Numbered from the stretch's first letter, positions 46,861 through 57,871 are shown. The stretch: DNA of 64,000 nucleotides from Todiramphus chloris collaris (GCA_025345505.1 JANVCC010000047.1:6535019-6599018); one strand, 5' to 3'. The notes: a model not told the origin generated them from the letters alone. Translations and numbers: made by a program.

Positions 46861-49238
46861 GCTGTCTTGATGTAATATAAAATGCTTTCCCAGTGAATGG
46901 ATAGCATGTTTTTTCTGTCCTTAACCTGTATTACCTGTACTGCCACCATCTTTCAGCATTCTAACATGTTCCTCAAAGATAATAGATCACAAATGTGCAC
47001 TGACAAGATGTGTGAACCCAGAATTTGTCCCAGCTGAAATTTCTGCAGTGAGTTTCCGAAAAGACAGGCTGATTTTATCCCTGTTGCTGTTCAGTGTTGA
47101 ACACTGGCAGGTGTCTGTTGCAACAGTCTAAAATAATGTAAATTTATTGAAATTCTGTTCTTAGGGTGATAAGAAAATGATAGGAAAAAAGAATGTAAAA
47201 GAACATGTCCTATCACATTTTCTGTCACTCTACTATGGACATCCCAGAAGGTTGGGAGAAACAAATGAATTCTGTCTCAGTGAGCCTCAGAATGTTGGCA
47301 CATTTGTTCATTAATTATTTCTACTCATTGGGACCCTTTTATTGGTTGAAGATGCTAACTGCTATTGGGGCCCTTTTTATTATAAAACCCTATAGAAAGA
47401 AAATGTCTCTTCTCTGAGCAACTTACAGTTTACATAGGTGAAGAACACGAGTGTTGTATATTTTCTGGGTATTTCCTCTGAACACATGATCTGTTGCAAA
47501 CTTAGAATGACTCAGTAGATGGGGCTGGAATTGTTTCCAGTTAAACCAAAAGCCCAGTCAGGCTCCATACACTCAGCCAGCAATATGTTGGTGGGAAACT
47601 CTATTTTGAAAAGGATTTCACAAGAGATATTTGGAGCTGCTCACTGTGTTGCGCAGATGACTGTGTTACAGAATACTGCTGGGCTTGTTTTGAATGCAGA
47701 TTTTGGAAGGTTTTTATCAACACTTGGGCTCTGAGCATTTTCTGAACAACAAATGAGGTTATCTGACTCGTATGAAGAAAGGATAACCTGCAGATGTCTT
47801 GTGAATATGTAACACCTTCTCCATCTGCTGCTGGGCTGGCCAGGGGTAAAAAGCCAAATGATTTATGGGAAAGCACAGTCCTGAAAGTTTCACATTCAAT
47901 TAACTTTTGCAGAAGTGAAAAAAAGTTTTGAAGTCGTTAACACTGTAAAAAATACTTTCTAAGTGAACAGAGCTACCTGGGAGCTGATTTAGTTAGGGCA
48001 TACAACCTACAAGGGTCTGGAACTGCAGTTTAGTCAATGTGCCGAAAAAATTTAGCAGTTTCCCCCTTTTGAACTGAAAAAACAATAGGCTTCTAAATTC
48101 CATAGTATGTGTAACTTGCTGTATCTGTGCTGGGTTCATTTAACTACTTCTCAAAAGTTTCAAAACGTTTGTGATTTCCCCCTACCTCCTGTGCTCCTCA
48201 GTTGATTCTGTGATACAGTCTTACAGGAGAAACACCACATTCTTCACACCTACAGAGATTCTCATCTTTCCTCAGATTTCTGCACAGATTCTTTGTTGGC
48301 TTGGGTATTTGAGCAGAACTGCTGTTTGTCCTGTAAATAAAAAAAATAACGAGGTTAATATGGTGGGTCAGTGCTGAAGAGGAAAGCCATCTACGTTTCC
48401 TGACAGGACATGCCAGTAAATCATAGAACCAATCATAGAATGGTAGAACCATTGTGACTAGAGACAGATTGAAGCCAGTTAACTGATGCTTTCCCAGAAC
48501 CCAGCCTGTTCTCCTCTAATCAAATCCCTTTTAGGGCTTGTGTTGTGACTGCATTCATAACCCCACAAACAAACATACTCTCAGAGCCCGTTACAATAGA
48601 AGTTATATCATGCCAAATTATAAGACACCTGCTTTTAAATTTTAAGTGGCTGTTGGCCAAAATTGGCACCAGTTACAAAATGTGTCTACGAGAGCCAGAA
48701 ACAGGAGATTCTCATGTGTACATTGAGATACACCCAGAAGAGTTATTAAAATGTGAGTTTCATCAGTTATGGTTCTAAACCACATCTTTCTTTATTACTG
48801 AAGTAAAAAAACCCCCATAACTAAACAATGGCGTGCCACAAATAGGACTTGGGGATCAACTTTTGGCATTGGAGATTACATGATTTAGCCTCTAATTTCC
48901 AACGTCTGCTTTAGACTGATTAGCAGAGATATTCAATACTCGTTACTGTGAGGTTTAGCAGCTCCGTAAAACAGAACCCTGATCATTTCATGGCTCCTAA
49001 TTTCCAATTTCTGAGCTGTTAGTAACCACAAGGCCTTTAGTGGACACTTGGTGTTATTATTAAGTTTAAAGCCTATGCAGATTTGAGACAATGTCCTGCT
49101 CTTCCTCCTGATTTCCTTCCAGCAGACTTTCATACAGTTTGTGTTACTTTGCCCACCAGGATGATATTTTTTGTGTTCATGACCTGAATGAAAACCAGTT
49201 GCAGAGCACTCTGTATGAAGCTGTGCATTGCATTTGCG
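46861..49238. other. Intergenic, no gene recognised
   Basis: This 2.4-kb stretch is mostly AT-rich, with a possible degenerate CR1 tip at 48421-48455 (AATCATAGAATGGTAGAACC). No coding evidence was seen. Confidence 0.5.
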
Positions 49239-50249
49239 TGGCAAGGTTTTGCTATCAGAGGGGCCACAGGGGTGGCTTCTCTGAGAAGCTGCCAGAACCT
49301 TCCCCCATGTCCAATGGAGCTAAAGAAGCCATCTTGGCCAAGGCTGAGCCCATCAGTGATGGTGGCAGTGCCTCTGGGATAACCAGTTTAAAAAGGGGAA
49401 AAAAACTTGCACAACAGCAACCAGAGCTGGAGGGAGGAGTGAGAATGTAAACTCTGCATACACCAAGGTCAGTGCAGAAGGAGGGGCAGGAGGTGCTCCA
49501 GGTGCTGGAGCACAGATTCCCCTGCAGCCCATGGTGAAGAAAATGGTGAGGCAGGTTGTCCCCCTGCAGCCTGTGGAGGTCCACAGTGGAGCAGATCTTC
49601 TCCACCTGCAGCCTGTGGAGGATCCCACACTGGAGCAGTTGATGTGCCTGAAGGAGGCTGTGAGCCTGTGGGAAGCCCATGATGGAGCAGGCTCCTGGCA
49701 GAACTTGTGACCTCATGGAGAGAGAAGGCCATACTGGAGCAGGTTTGCTGGCAGGATTTGTGACCCCATGGGGGACCCACACTGGAGCAGTTGGTTCCTG
49801 ATCCACTACACCCCACAGAAGGGACCCACGCTGGAGCAGTTCATGAAGAACTACATCCCATGAGAAGTACTCACATTGGAGAAGTTCATAGAGAACTATC
49901 TCCCATGGAAGGGGACCCAGGCTGGAGCAGGGGAAGAGTGTAAGGAGTCCTCCCCCTGAGGAGGAAGGAACAGCAGAAACAATGTGTGATGAGGTGACCA
50001 CGACCCCCATTCCCTGACTCCCTGTGTCACTTGGAGCAAGGAGGTAGAGAACTGGGAAGTGAAGTTGAGACTGGGAAGAGGAGGGAGGGGAAGGTGTTTT
50101 AAGACTGAGTTTTTATTTCTCATTCCCCTTCTCTGTTTTGATTGCTAATAAATTAAACTAATTTCCTCAAGTCGAGTCTGTTTTGGCTGTGATGGTAACT
50201 GGTCAGTGATCTCTCCCTGCCCTTATCTCTACCCATGAGCCTTTTGTTA
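49239..50249 (+). mobile_element. Solo LTR of an endogenous retrovirus, avian ERVL type
   Basis: The sequence agrees with a long avian ERVL-type LTR I recognise from other bird genomes. It opens TGGCAAGGTTTTGC, has GGGGTGGCTTCTCTGAGAAG, then a string of about eight units of 43-55 bases each carrying a variant of CACACTGGAGCAG. A polyadenylation signal AATAAA follows at 50147-50152, then AAGTCGAGTCTGTTTTGGCT. No internal retroviral genes are attached. It is a broken fossil that runs directly into a CR1 copy at 50250. The 251-codon minus-strand frame across it (49255-50010) is an antisense by-product of the repeats. Confidence 0.8.
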
Positions 50250-50757
50250 GGGTTGGAAGGGACCTTTAAAGCTCATCTATTCCACCCCCCTGCACTGAGC
50301 AGGGGCATCTGCAACTAGAGCAGGTTGCTCAGAGCCCTGGCCAACCTCACCTGCAATGGTGCCAGGGATGGGGCAGCCACCACCTCTCTGGGCAACCTCA
50401 GCCAGGGTCTTGCTACCTTCAGTGTAAAAAACTTTCTTCCTTCTCTCCAGTCTAAATCTCCCTCTTTGAGTTTAAACCCATCACCCCTTGTCCTGTCACA
50501 GGCCCTGATAAAAAGTCCGTCTTTCTGACAGGCCCCTTGAAGTCCTGAGAGGCCACCAGAAGGTCTCCCCAGAGCCTTCTCCTCTCCATGCTGAACCCCC
50601 CCATCTCTCCCAGCCTGGTCTCCCAGCAGAGGGGTTCCAGCCCTCCCAGCATTGCTGGGGCTCCTCTGGCCCCGCTCCAACAGGTCCCTGTCTCTGCTGT
50701 GCTGAGCACTCCCGAGCTGGCCCCAGCACTGCAGGGGTGGCTCACCAGAGCACAGTA
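50250..50757 (-). mobile_element. CR1 LINE, young-looking subfamily
   Basis: Inverted CR1 runs from GGTTGGAAGGGACCTTTAAA to GCACTGCAGGGGTGGCTCAC. In the shared 120-base block (50590-50710) it differs from the copies at 22253 and 35948 at only a few positions. The terminal octamers are missing where it meets the LTR. Confidence 0.93.
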
Positions 50758-51559
50758 GATATGTTTGATCAGTGCTAGTAGGAGCTGAAAGTAGTAAAGT
50801 TCATGGGGAAGTCTGAGCCCTCTCCGTTAGCAAGTGCTCATCATCTGAGAGAGAAGAATTGTTCTGTGTGGGTCTCCTGGTGAAGTGTGAGCCTGTGAGA
50901 AGCAGATCCATCTCTTTCACACTTGAGTTCGGCAACATGTCTTGTTTCTACTGATTATCTTCATATAGAAACTGGAGATCCAAACTTGTTTCTCAGAGGT
51001 AGCCCTTGAATATGCAAAGGTTCTCACAACTGAAGCAGACTTGTGAACAAGGAGTCACATCCCTATCGCCAGCATGACTGGTGAAGAAAGAAGCTATTTA
51101 GGACTTTCCCTGCTGTTATGAAATACAGGTTCAAATTCTGCTTTCCATCTGTCCTCAGGAAATGTGCCTGGGAAGCTCTCCTTGGCACCACTACCTGTAA
51201 AACCATCAGAGATGGATAGGACCATTCAGGTCAACATTCCCAAGAGCTGAATGGGCTCAAAGCTCCTGAGTGGAGAACATTTAAAACCACACTCTGTGAA
51301 AGGGAAAAGCAGGCCTATGGAGTGAATCCTTACCCAGGCAAGGTAATCCGTGGTGCTCAAGTGCAAGCATCATTATTTATGGAGAAACTGCAGCTAGAGA
51401 CAGAAATAACCAGAAATGAAAAATATAATATTTATACTATATCACAACTCCGATGTTTAATGGAATGTTACAACTCTCCACAGAAGATTGTGCATCTACA
51501 GCACAGTTCGCAAATTAAATGAAAAAATATTTTAACTCCAATGAAAGCCCTCAAATATA

Positions 51560-52010
51560 TTTAAAACTTTTTTTTTTGTTATATGCATCATTGCTGATTA
51601 AGACCTTGTTTTCCTCTAAAATATAGGAAACAAAGAGAAGAAAAGTATAATTAGATGTCATGGAGCTGCGATGGTTTCTAATTCATTGGGCAGACTTGCT
51701 GCCAGCAAGAGAAATGAATCATCCCTAGCTAACTCACATTGCCATGTTTATGTGAGTGAGATTGAAAATAAAATTAAAAAAAAGGAGGAACAGTTGATAA
51801 AAATTAAATTGCAAATGAAAATATTGTCACGGGACAGTCTTCCAAATGCGTGCGACAAGTGAAAAGAATATGGGATTAAAAAGTGAAATGTGATGTCTTT
51901 TAGCTCTTTCTGCTGTTGTATATGTGTTTTATTGTTTCATTGTTTACATGCCATGCATCAGCTCAGCGAGTGAGATCTGCTTCTTATTTAGACATCAGAT
52001 GAGGTACAGG
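51560..52010. other. Possible conserved non-coding element
   Basis: A long repeat-free block with even texture holds cores such as TAATTCATTGGGCAGACTTG and AAATGAATCATCCCTAGC. These resemble homeodomain and AP-1-like sites seen in vertebrate conserved elements. Judged from composition only. Confidence 0.22.
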
Positions 52011-52215
52011 GGTACAAAATGGGTAGATTTTCCAAAGAAATTTTACTAGTGCTGGTAGCCATGGAGAAAAAGGTTTAAGTTGAAGTAAGACACTTAGTCT
52101 GGAATAAATTTATGTGTTTATACTGAAAAATTGTAAAAATCATAAAAAGAAAAAAATCCCATCTCCTTAACAAGCAAGTAGGAAGGTAAGAGATGATCAA
52201 AATATGTAACAAGAC

Positions 52216-52292
52216 TACCTGACAGTGCTGGGTTAATGGTTGGACTCGATCTTAAAAGTGTCTTCCACCCAAAAGGACTCTGTGATTCTGTG
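52216..52292 (+). mobile_element. CR1 LINE tip
   Basis: CTGACAGTGCTGGGTTAATG, GGTTGGACTCGATCTTAAAA and the tail ACTCTGTGATTCTGTGAC mark the last 75 bases of a CR1. Confidence 0.88.
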
Positions 52293-52349
52293 ACTAAGTG
52301 AGGGATGTTTAGCAGAGAACTGAAGGGCCAACCTGATCAGAAGGGAATA

Positions 52350-52416
52350 AAATTATGGGGTTGGTCTAGATGACCTTTAAAGGTCCCTCTCAACCCAAAC
52401 CAGTCTATGATTCTAG
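52350..52416 (+). mobile_element. CR1 LINE tip
   Basis: TGGTCTAGATGACCTTTAAA, AACCCAAACC and AGTCTATGATTCTA mark a second CR1 end 60 bases after the first, of a different subfamily. Confidence 0.85.
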
Positions 52417-52985
52417 GAAAGTTCCCATGCTTGAGCAACAGAAAATATTCCAACTTCCCTTTCCCTTCGGACATGTGAAGGAAACATAGGCAAGGCTTGG
52501 GCAGCACCACACTGGGTGTGTTTTGTGTCTCAGATCTCTTTGACCAGAATTTCTCTTCCTATTCTTGGCAATTTTGTTTTCTAACACCAGAGTTGAAGGC
52601 TCATCTGAGAGGCTTGAGCTGTTACACCCATAAAATAAACATGAATCAGGAATCAGAAGTTAGGGAAGAACATCTCCTGTACTGACACTGTTCAATAAAT
52701 ATTTGTATTGAAGTCTCAGGAACTAAGAAGTCTTAAGCGTGGGAAGGGTGTGCTCCACAGACATGGAAAATGCTGAACAAGCTCCAAATGTCCATCAATC
52801 CACAGAAGTACCTCTATAGCTCAGCAGACACCTAATTACAGTGCTGAGTCCAGAGGAAGCAGCAGAAAGGGCATTACATTGCGTTACAGTACATTGCACA
52901 TGAGTTCTGGAGGAGAGGGTGTAGGAAGTTTGAACAGTCAATGAAAGAACTACAAAAAGACCTTCACACCAACATCCCTCTGTAT

Positions 52986-53819
52986 GGATGAACTGGACAG
53001 CCTAGAGAGTAGGGCAGAGAGGAACCTCATGAAGTTCAACAAAGGCAAGTGCAAGGTCCTGCACCTGGGGAGGAATTACCCCCTGCACCAGTACAGGGGA
53101 GGGGGAGACCTGCTGGAAAGTAGCTCTGTGGAGAAGGACCTGGGAGTGCCGGGGGGCAACAAGGTGCCCATGAGCCAGAAATGGGCCCTTGTGGCCAAGA
53201 AAGCCAATGGTCTCCTGGGCTGCATCAAGAAGAGTGTGGCAAGCAGGGCTAGGGAGGTTCTCCTCCCCCTCTACTCTGCCCTGGTGAGGCCACCTCTGGA
53301 GTCTTGTGTCCAGTTCTGGGCTCCCCACTTCAAGAGAGACAGGGAACTAGTGGAAAGAGTCCAATGGAGGCTACAAAGATGCTGAGAGGACTGAAGCATC
53401 TCTGTGCTGAGGAAAGGCTGAGAGCCCTGGGGCTGTTCAGCTGGAGAAGAGCAGCCTGAGAGGGGAGCTGAGCAATGCTGAGCAAGAGATAAAGGGCCCA
53501 TGGTCAAAGGGGTCAAAAGGCTGGGCCAGACTCTTTTCAGTGGTGCCCAGTGACAGGACAAGGGGCAACAGGCACAAACTGGAACCCAGGAGGTTACATC
53601 TGAATAGGAGGAGAAACTTCTTTGGTGTGAGGATGTCAGAGGCTGTCCTAGGCTGCCCAGAGAGGCTGTGGAGTCTCTTTCTCTGGAGAGATTCCAAACC
53701 CGGCTGGACACTGCGATGCTGGGCCCCCTGCTCTGGGTGACCCTCCTGGATGGAGCAGGGGGGTGGCACCAGATCATCTCCAGAGGTCCCTTCCAGCCTG
53801 GGATTCCGTGATTCTGTGA
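52986..53819 (+). mobile_element. CR1 LINE, about 830-base 3' fragment
   Basis: From GATGAACTGGACAGCCTAGA through AACCTCATGAAGTTCAACAA, CCACCTCTGGAGTCTTGTGT and GACAAGGGGCAACAGGCACA to the tail GGATTCCGTGATTCTGTG. A 133-codon frame (52984-53385) is the C-terminal part of CR1 ORF2, still open. This is among the better preserved copies. Confidence 0.95.
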
Positions 53820-53869
53820 ATTGGGCAATAGCAGAATTTCTAGGGAGCAGCCTCACAAATCATAAATAT

Positions 53870-54310
53870 AATGCTGAATTAACTCGCCTCAAAACCATAT
53901 ATAATTTCTATGAAGAGTGATGCCTGTTCTAACCATAAGAGTCCGAAGTCTGAGTCCATTCACAGCTCAATGAATCAAGAACACTCGCAGGCTGCAAGAT
54001 CCGCAGAATTTCTGTTACGAAGAACGAGTGAGTGACAAGCTGCATCCTGGGCTCATCCCGGGAGTGGAGCATGGGAGTTATTCTTTAATGGTAAAAGGTT
54101 TTTTGAAATCCATTTAAGTCTATTAGTGCTCCCAGAAAATTGTGCACTCACTCATTTTCTCAAAATAAATATCCTGGACTTAATGGAGCGTAGTGTCCTT
54201 TCACTACCAGTACCCAAGAACTCCAATTATGCATTATTAAGCTATTAAACGGAACTGAACGAAAAGAACTGGCACTTACTGGCAAGATCACTGTTCTAAA
54301 ATGCTCAGTA
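53870..54310. other. Possible conserved non-coding element
   Basis: A repeat-free block with TAAT-rich cores (CCAATTATGCATTATTAAGC at about 54222) and scattered CpGs, which are unusual in neutral AT-rich DNA. Based on appearance alone. Confidence 0.22.
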
Positions 54311-54730
54311 ATAAGCTATGGAAAAATTAGCAAGCGGTTATAAAATGGCCATCTCCTCCCAGCTGCTCTCATTGTGTTTCCTCTAACGGTTGGAATGTGC
54401 TTATGAGAACAACGTATGCGTGCACACATGCACCCAGAGGAAGGAGTGTGCAGAGATCTACCTGTGCTGTCACAGGCTGAGCTGGCAGGGAGAGATTTCA
54501 ACATGGCAGTTTGCTCTTCAACATGTGGTGGGATGGCTCCTGCAGCATCTCCCTCAACAAGCCAGCATGTCCTCTGGAAGTCTTGAAAACACTCTCTAAA
54601 ATCAGAGAGGATACAGAGCTCTACAGATTTCAGGATGTTAAGCAAGAACCTTCTTGAGCTCCCAAATAGCTGGTGGCATATTTTGATGACAAATGAATCA
54701 ACATCAGAGCTTCTATTTGTTACGAAGGAA

Positions 54731-55020
54731 GTGTGGAAGAGACCTTTAAGATCACCAAGTCCTCGCTGCTCCTCACCAGACTTGTTCTCTAGACCCTTCC
54801 CCAGCTCTGTTGCCCTTCTCTGGACACACTCCAGACCCTCAATGTCCTTCTGGGAGTGAGGGGCCCAAAACTCAACCCAGGATTCGAGGGGTGGCCTCAC
54901 CAATGCCCAGTCTGGGGTAATGATCCCTGCCCTAGTCCTGTTGGCCACACCAGTGCTGATCCAAGCCAGGATGCTGGTGGCCTTCTTGGCCACCTGGGCA
55001 CACACTGGTTCATCTCCAAC
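54731..55020 (-). mobile_element. CR1 LINE, internally deleted fragment
   Basis: An inverted tip remnant (AAGAGACCTTTAAGATCACC) is joined directly to a more 5' part, CTGCTCCTCACCAGACTTGT to GGCCACCTGGGCACACACTG. About 300 bases of the element between them are missing. Confidence 0.9.
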
Positions 55021-55379
55021 TTGTTCCAGCAGTCATTTTTCCTTTCTTTCCAAACACAGAATCAATGTAATACATTTGAAATATTTTTAAGTAGAAACTC
55101 ATGCTCATCATAACCAGAGTATCACATAACAATGGAAATTATTCATAGTCATTTCAGACTGGGGCAAGGCTAAATGCACCTTCACTTACTGAGGAATGTG
55201 GATTTATTGTTCCATATTCTCAGCCCTTAACGCTGCGAAAGGAAAAACCCTCTCCTACAATCAAAACCATCCAGCTATTCCAGTGACCTTTATGTTTAAC
55301 AGGCGTTTGTTCAGCTGGAGGTAAGCAGGCATTTACTTCCTAGACTGCAAATGAGTATTTGGGGACATTATCAAAAGGC

Positions 55380-55610
55380 TTACCTACAAATAAGTAGAGG
55401 TTATTATTTATTAAAGTAATAAATTCCCCAAATCCGCTCAGGGAGTTCTTATTAATTGGCATTTGACAAAATGTTTAGTGTTATAGATGGTTAAAAATAA
55501 GGAACAGAAGAAGAAAGCTATATGTCATGAGCTCTCCTGAAGAGCATTTAAATGCATGGGAATTAGATGCTCAGAACCAGTTTATTTATGCTCTTTCATA
55601 TTCTGGGTAT
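55380..55610. other. Possible conserved non-coding element
   Basis: Repeat-free AT-rich block with TTATTAATTGGCATTTGACA and AGCATTTAAATGCATGGGAA. Weak, from texture only. Confidence 0.18.
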
Positions 55611-56980
55611 TTTCATTCCTCCTTCCCCTAGCCTGATTTGGCCCTTCCTTAGAGGAGTGTAGGAGGCAAATATCTATCCAAGGGTTAGCAACACTAAAGA
55701 AGTGTTTCTTGAGATAACCTGTAAAATAGGGAGAATGATACCACAACTATACTGCACTTTCAGTTGTCAGCCACGTGGCTTTTGATCAGGAAGAGAAGAA
55801 ACTAAATGCAACTACTCCAGATGTTAAAATAAGCCTTCACCTTTTCTGTGGGGTAGTCATTTACTGCCTTCCTTTTTAACTCTTTCCTTTTACAGATATT
55901 TCTGTGCTCTTGAGTTTCTTAGTTCCTTTGGTTCTTTTTTTTTGGCCCTACAATGTTTACCTATTTTACTGGGTTTAAGAAGATTTTAATTTCACTTGTC
56001 TCTGAGGCTTTTTTCTTCTGATTGGTTTTTTGTTTGGGTTTTTTTTTGACCAGAAATCTAGACAGATGGATTAACAATATATCTGTTGCTTCTCTGTGTT
56101 GCTTTTTTTTCTCCCCAAGCACTTTTCAGAGTACTTGAGCAGAAATGCTAAGGGGTGTAGGCTGGAGGACTGTTAGTTTTCTGCATAGCTTTGCCTCTTT
56201 GCTCTTCTTCAGTTCTTCTTGTCTTCATTGTACTCGCACTAAGGAGCTCAGTTCATTGCTACCTTGAACCTTTGCAGATGATTATACTCTGACAAAACCC
56301 ACGTCACCCACAACAAATGAAACCTGCTGTTTGATGCCAGGTGGGAAGAAATGCCCTCCAGTGGAAGTATCTTTCCTTATACCTCGTTTCTGATATTGCT
56401 GCATTTAAGAGCTTGCTGGATACTGGATGCTGCAGATGCTGGATGCTGCAGAGGTGCCACAGAGAGGGTCTGAAGGAGTGTCCACTCACTCGCTAGAGAC
56501 CACGGGTCCAGCAGCCTGTGGCCTCCATGGGGTTCCTGCACTTGCGCCCATCTCTTGGGCCACAGGAGCAGCTGCAGAGGGCCAGGCACAGCTGTCCGTG
56601 CTCACCAGGTCCAGGTGATTGAGGACTCAGTGACAAAAAAAAGAGGAATTTTTCACGAAATCTGTCCCTCCTCACAGTAAAGACACAGCCCCTGTGCCCA
56701 CTGCTTCTGCCTGGGTGCATCTTCAGCCAGGTGCTTTAGCCACACTCCTCTCTTTGGGAAAAGGGAGACGTGTGTCGGATGAGAGTAGGCAAAAATAAGA
56801 CACTTGTGTGGGGCTCGCTGGGTGCCGCCGGAGGCGCGGCGGGCGGCCTGGCGGAGGGGGACGGCTGCTGCCGATCCGGGGACGCTGCTCTCCCCTCGCC
56901 TCTGCGGGCAGCCCGGCAGCTCCCTGCCCTCCCGCCCCGCCTCGGCCCCACGCTGCTCCCACCGCCCTGCGCGGCCCCGG

Positions 56981-57036
56981 CCCCGTCTCCCCGTCTCCCC
57001 GTCTCCCCATCTCCCCGTCTCCCCATCTCCCCGTCC
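56981..57036. repeat. Seven-unit 8-base tandem repeat, G-quadruplex type
   Basis: Seven consecutive units of CCCCGTCT or CCCCATCT (the last is CCCCGTCC). The minus strand therefore has seven G4 runs separated by four bases, a strong G-quadruplex pattern inside the CpG island. Confidence 0.95.
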
Positions 57037-57051
57037 GGGCGCTGACACAAG

Positions 57052-57132
57052 ATGGCGCCGCAGCCAGCGCCGGGAGAGGCGGCGGCCCCGCTACCGCCAG
57101 CTGGGGTCAGGCTCGGGCCTGACCGGCCCTGA
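57052..57132 (+). CDS. Short GC-rich ORF in the orphan CpG island, hypothetical
   Basis: An ATG within the YY1-like motif starts MAPQPAPGEAAAPLPPAG and runs 26 codons to TGA at 57130-57132. It could be the first coding exon of a gene whose donor falls inside it (GT at 57105-57106 follows GGG), a small upstream ORF, or chance. I recognise no family. Coding status is not established. Confidence 0.15.
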   Translation: MAPQPAPGEAAAPLPPAGVRLGPDRP

Positions 57133-57239
57133 GGGGATCGCTTCGCGGGGGGCGGGGGGGATGTTGCAAGCTCCAGACAAATTGACGCGTTGGAAGTTTA
57201 TTTTAAGCCTGTGCAGCCGCGCATAGCCGTGGTCATAAG

Positions 57240-57505
57240 CAGGGCTAATGGTTTCAAACTGAAAGTGGGCAGATTTAGATCGCATATTAGGAAGAAATTT
57301 GTAATGCTGAGCTGTGGCGAGAGCCTGTCCCAGGCTGCCCAGAGAGGTGGTGGCTGCCCCATCCCTGGCACCATTGCAGGTGAGGTTGGCCGGGGCTCTG
57401 AGCACCCTGCTCTAGTTGCAGATCGCCCTGCTCCCTGCAGGGGGGTTGGACTGGGTGACCTTGAAAGGTCCCTTCCACTCCCAAACCATTTTATGATCCT
57501 ATGAA
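57240..57505 (+). mobile_element. CR1 LINE, 3' fragment
   Basis: From AGGGCTAATGGTTTCAAACT through GGCTGCCCAGAGAGGTGGTG and CTCTAGTTGCAGATCGCCCT to the tail CCATTTTATGATCCTATGAA. It belongs to the subfamily that also gave the copies at 22253, 35948 and 50250. Confidence 0.93.
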
Positions 57506-57643
57506 ATGGCAGCCTGACTTCAAAAACTCATGCCGAATGCTGTGGCCACATGTGTCTTTCCTCCAGGAGGAAGGCAAAGGATGGTAACACAAATATCCCA
57601 ACCTTCAGGTGACGGTCAGGGTGCTTGCTGGCAAAGGGAGATG

Positions 57644-57871
57644 CACAGAATCACAGACCCATGAACTGGTGGGGGTTGGAAGGACCCTCTGGAGATGATC
57701 TGGTGCCACCCCCCTGCTCCATCCAGCAGGGTCACCCAGAGCAGGGGGCCCAGCATCCCAGTGTCCAGCCGGGTTGGGAATCTCTCCAGACAAGGAGACC
57801 CCGCAACCTCTCTGGACAGCCTGGGCCAGTGCTTGGTCACCCTCACAGCAAAGAAGTTTTCCCTCATCTTC
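57644..57871 (-). mobile_element. CR1 LINE, 3' fragment
   Basis: Inverted CR1: CACAGAATCACAGACCCATG tail, TCTGGAGATGATCTGGTGCC, AGCAGGGTCACCCAGAGCAG, ending near AAGTTTTCCCTCATCTTCAG. It belongs to the same 3' end type as the copy at 4438. Confidence 0.92.

Larger units (their letters stand above)
50758..52985. other. Intergenic; two CR1 tips and a possible conserved element
   Basis: The stretch includes CR1 tips at 52216 and 52350 and an AT-rich repeat-free block (51560-52010), listed separately. No gene was recognised. Confidence 0.55.
56800..57150. promoter_or_regulatory. Orphan CpG island, putative promoter
   Basis: A sharply bounded island of dense CpG about 44 kb from the NDUFV2 promoter, with no recognised gene attached. 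It contains an 8-base C-rich tandem repeat and ends with a YY1-like AAGATGGCGCC at 57049-57059 whose ATG opens a 26-codon frame. It is probably the promoter of an unrecognised transcript, coding or not. The direction is undecided, though the ATG favours the plus strand. A CR1 lies 90 bases beyond it. Confidence 0.6.
53820..57239. other. Intergenic; CR1, possible conserved elements and a CpG island
   Basis: The stretch contains a CR1 at 54731-55020, repeat-free AT-rich blocks at 53870-54310 and 55380-55610, T-rich simple sequence at 55930-56120, and the CpG island at 56800-57150. No known protein was recognised. Confidence 0.55.

Noticed and set aside
48421-48455. Possible CR1 tail (AATCATAGAATGGTAGAACC)
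   Set aside because: Only about 30 bases match and the next block is absent, so it is noted within the intergenic entry rather than called.
49255-50010. 251-codon minus-strand open frame, the longest in the window
   Set aside because: It runs antisense through the internal repeats of an ERVL-type LTR. Repeats with a length that avoids stops give long frames by chance, and the protein has no recognised domain.
52984-53385. 133-codon open frame that reads like a conserved protein
   Set aside because: It is the C-terminal end of CR1 ORF2 in a well-preserved copy, not a host gene.
54316-55005. 229-codon minus-strand frame
   Set aside because: Its N-terminal 100 or so residues are CR1 sequence (VAKKATSILAWIS type), and the rest is unrecognised flanking DNA.
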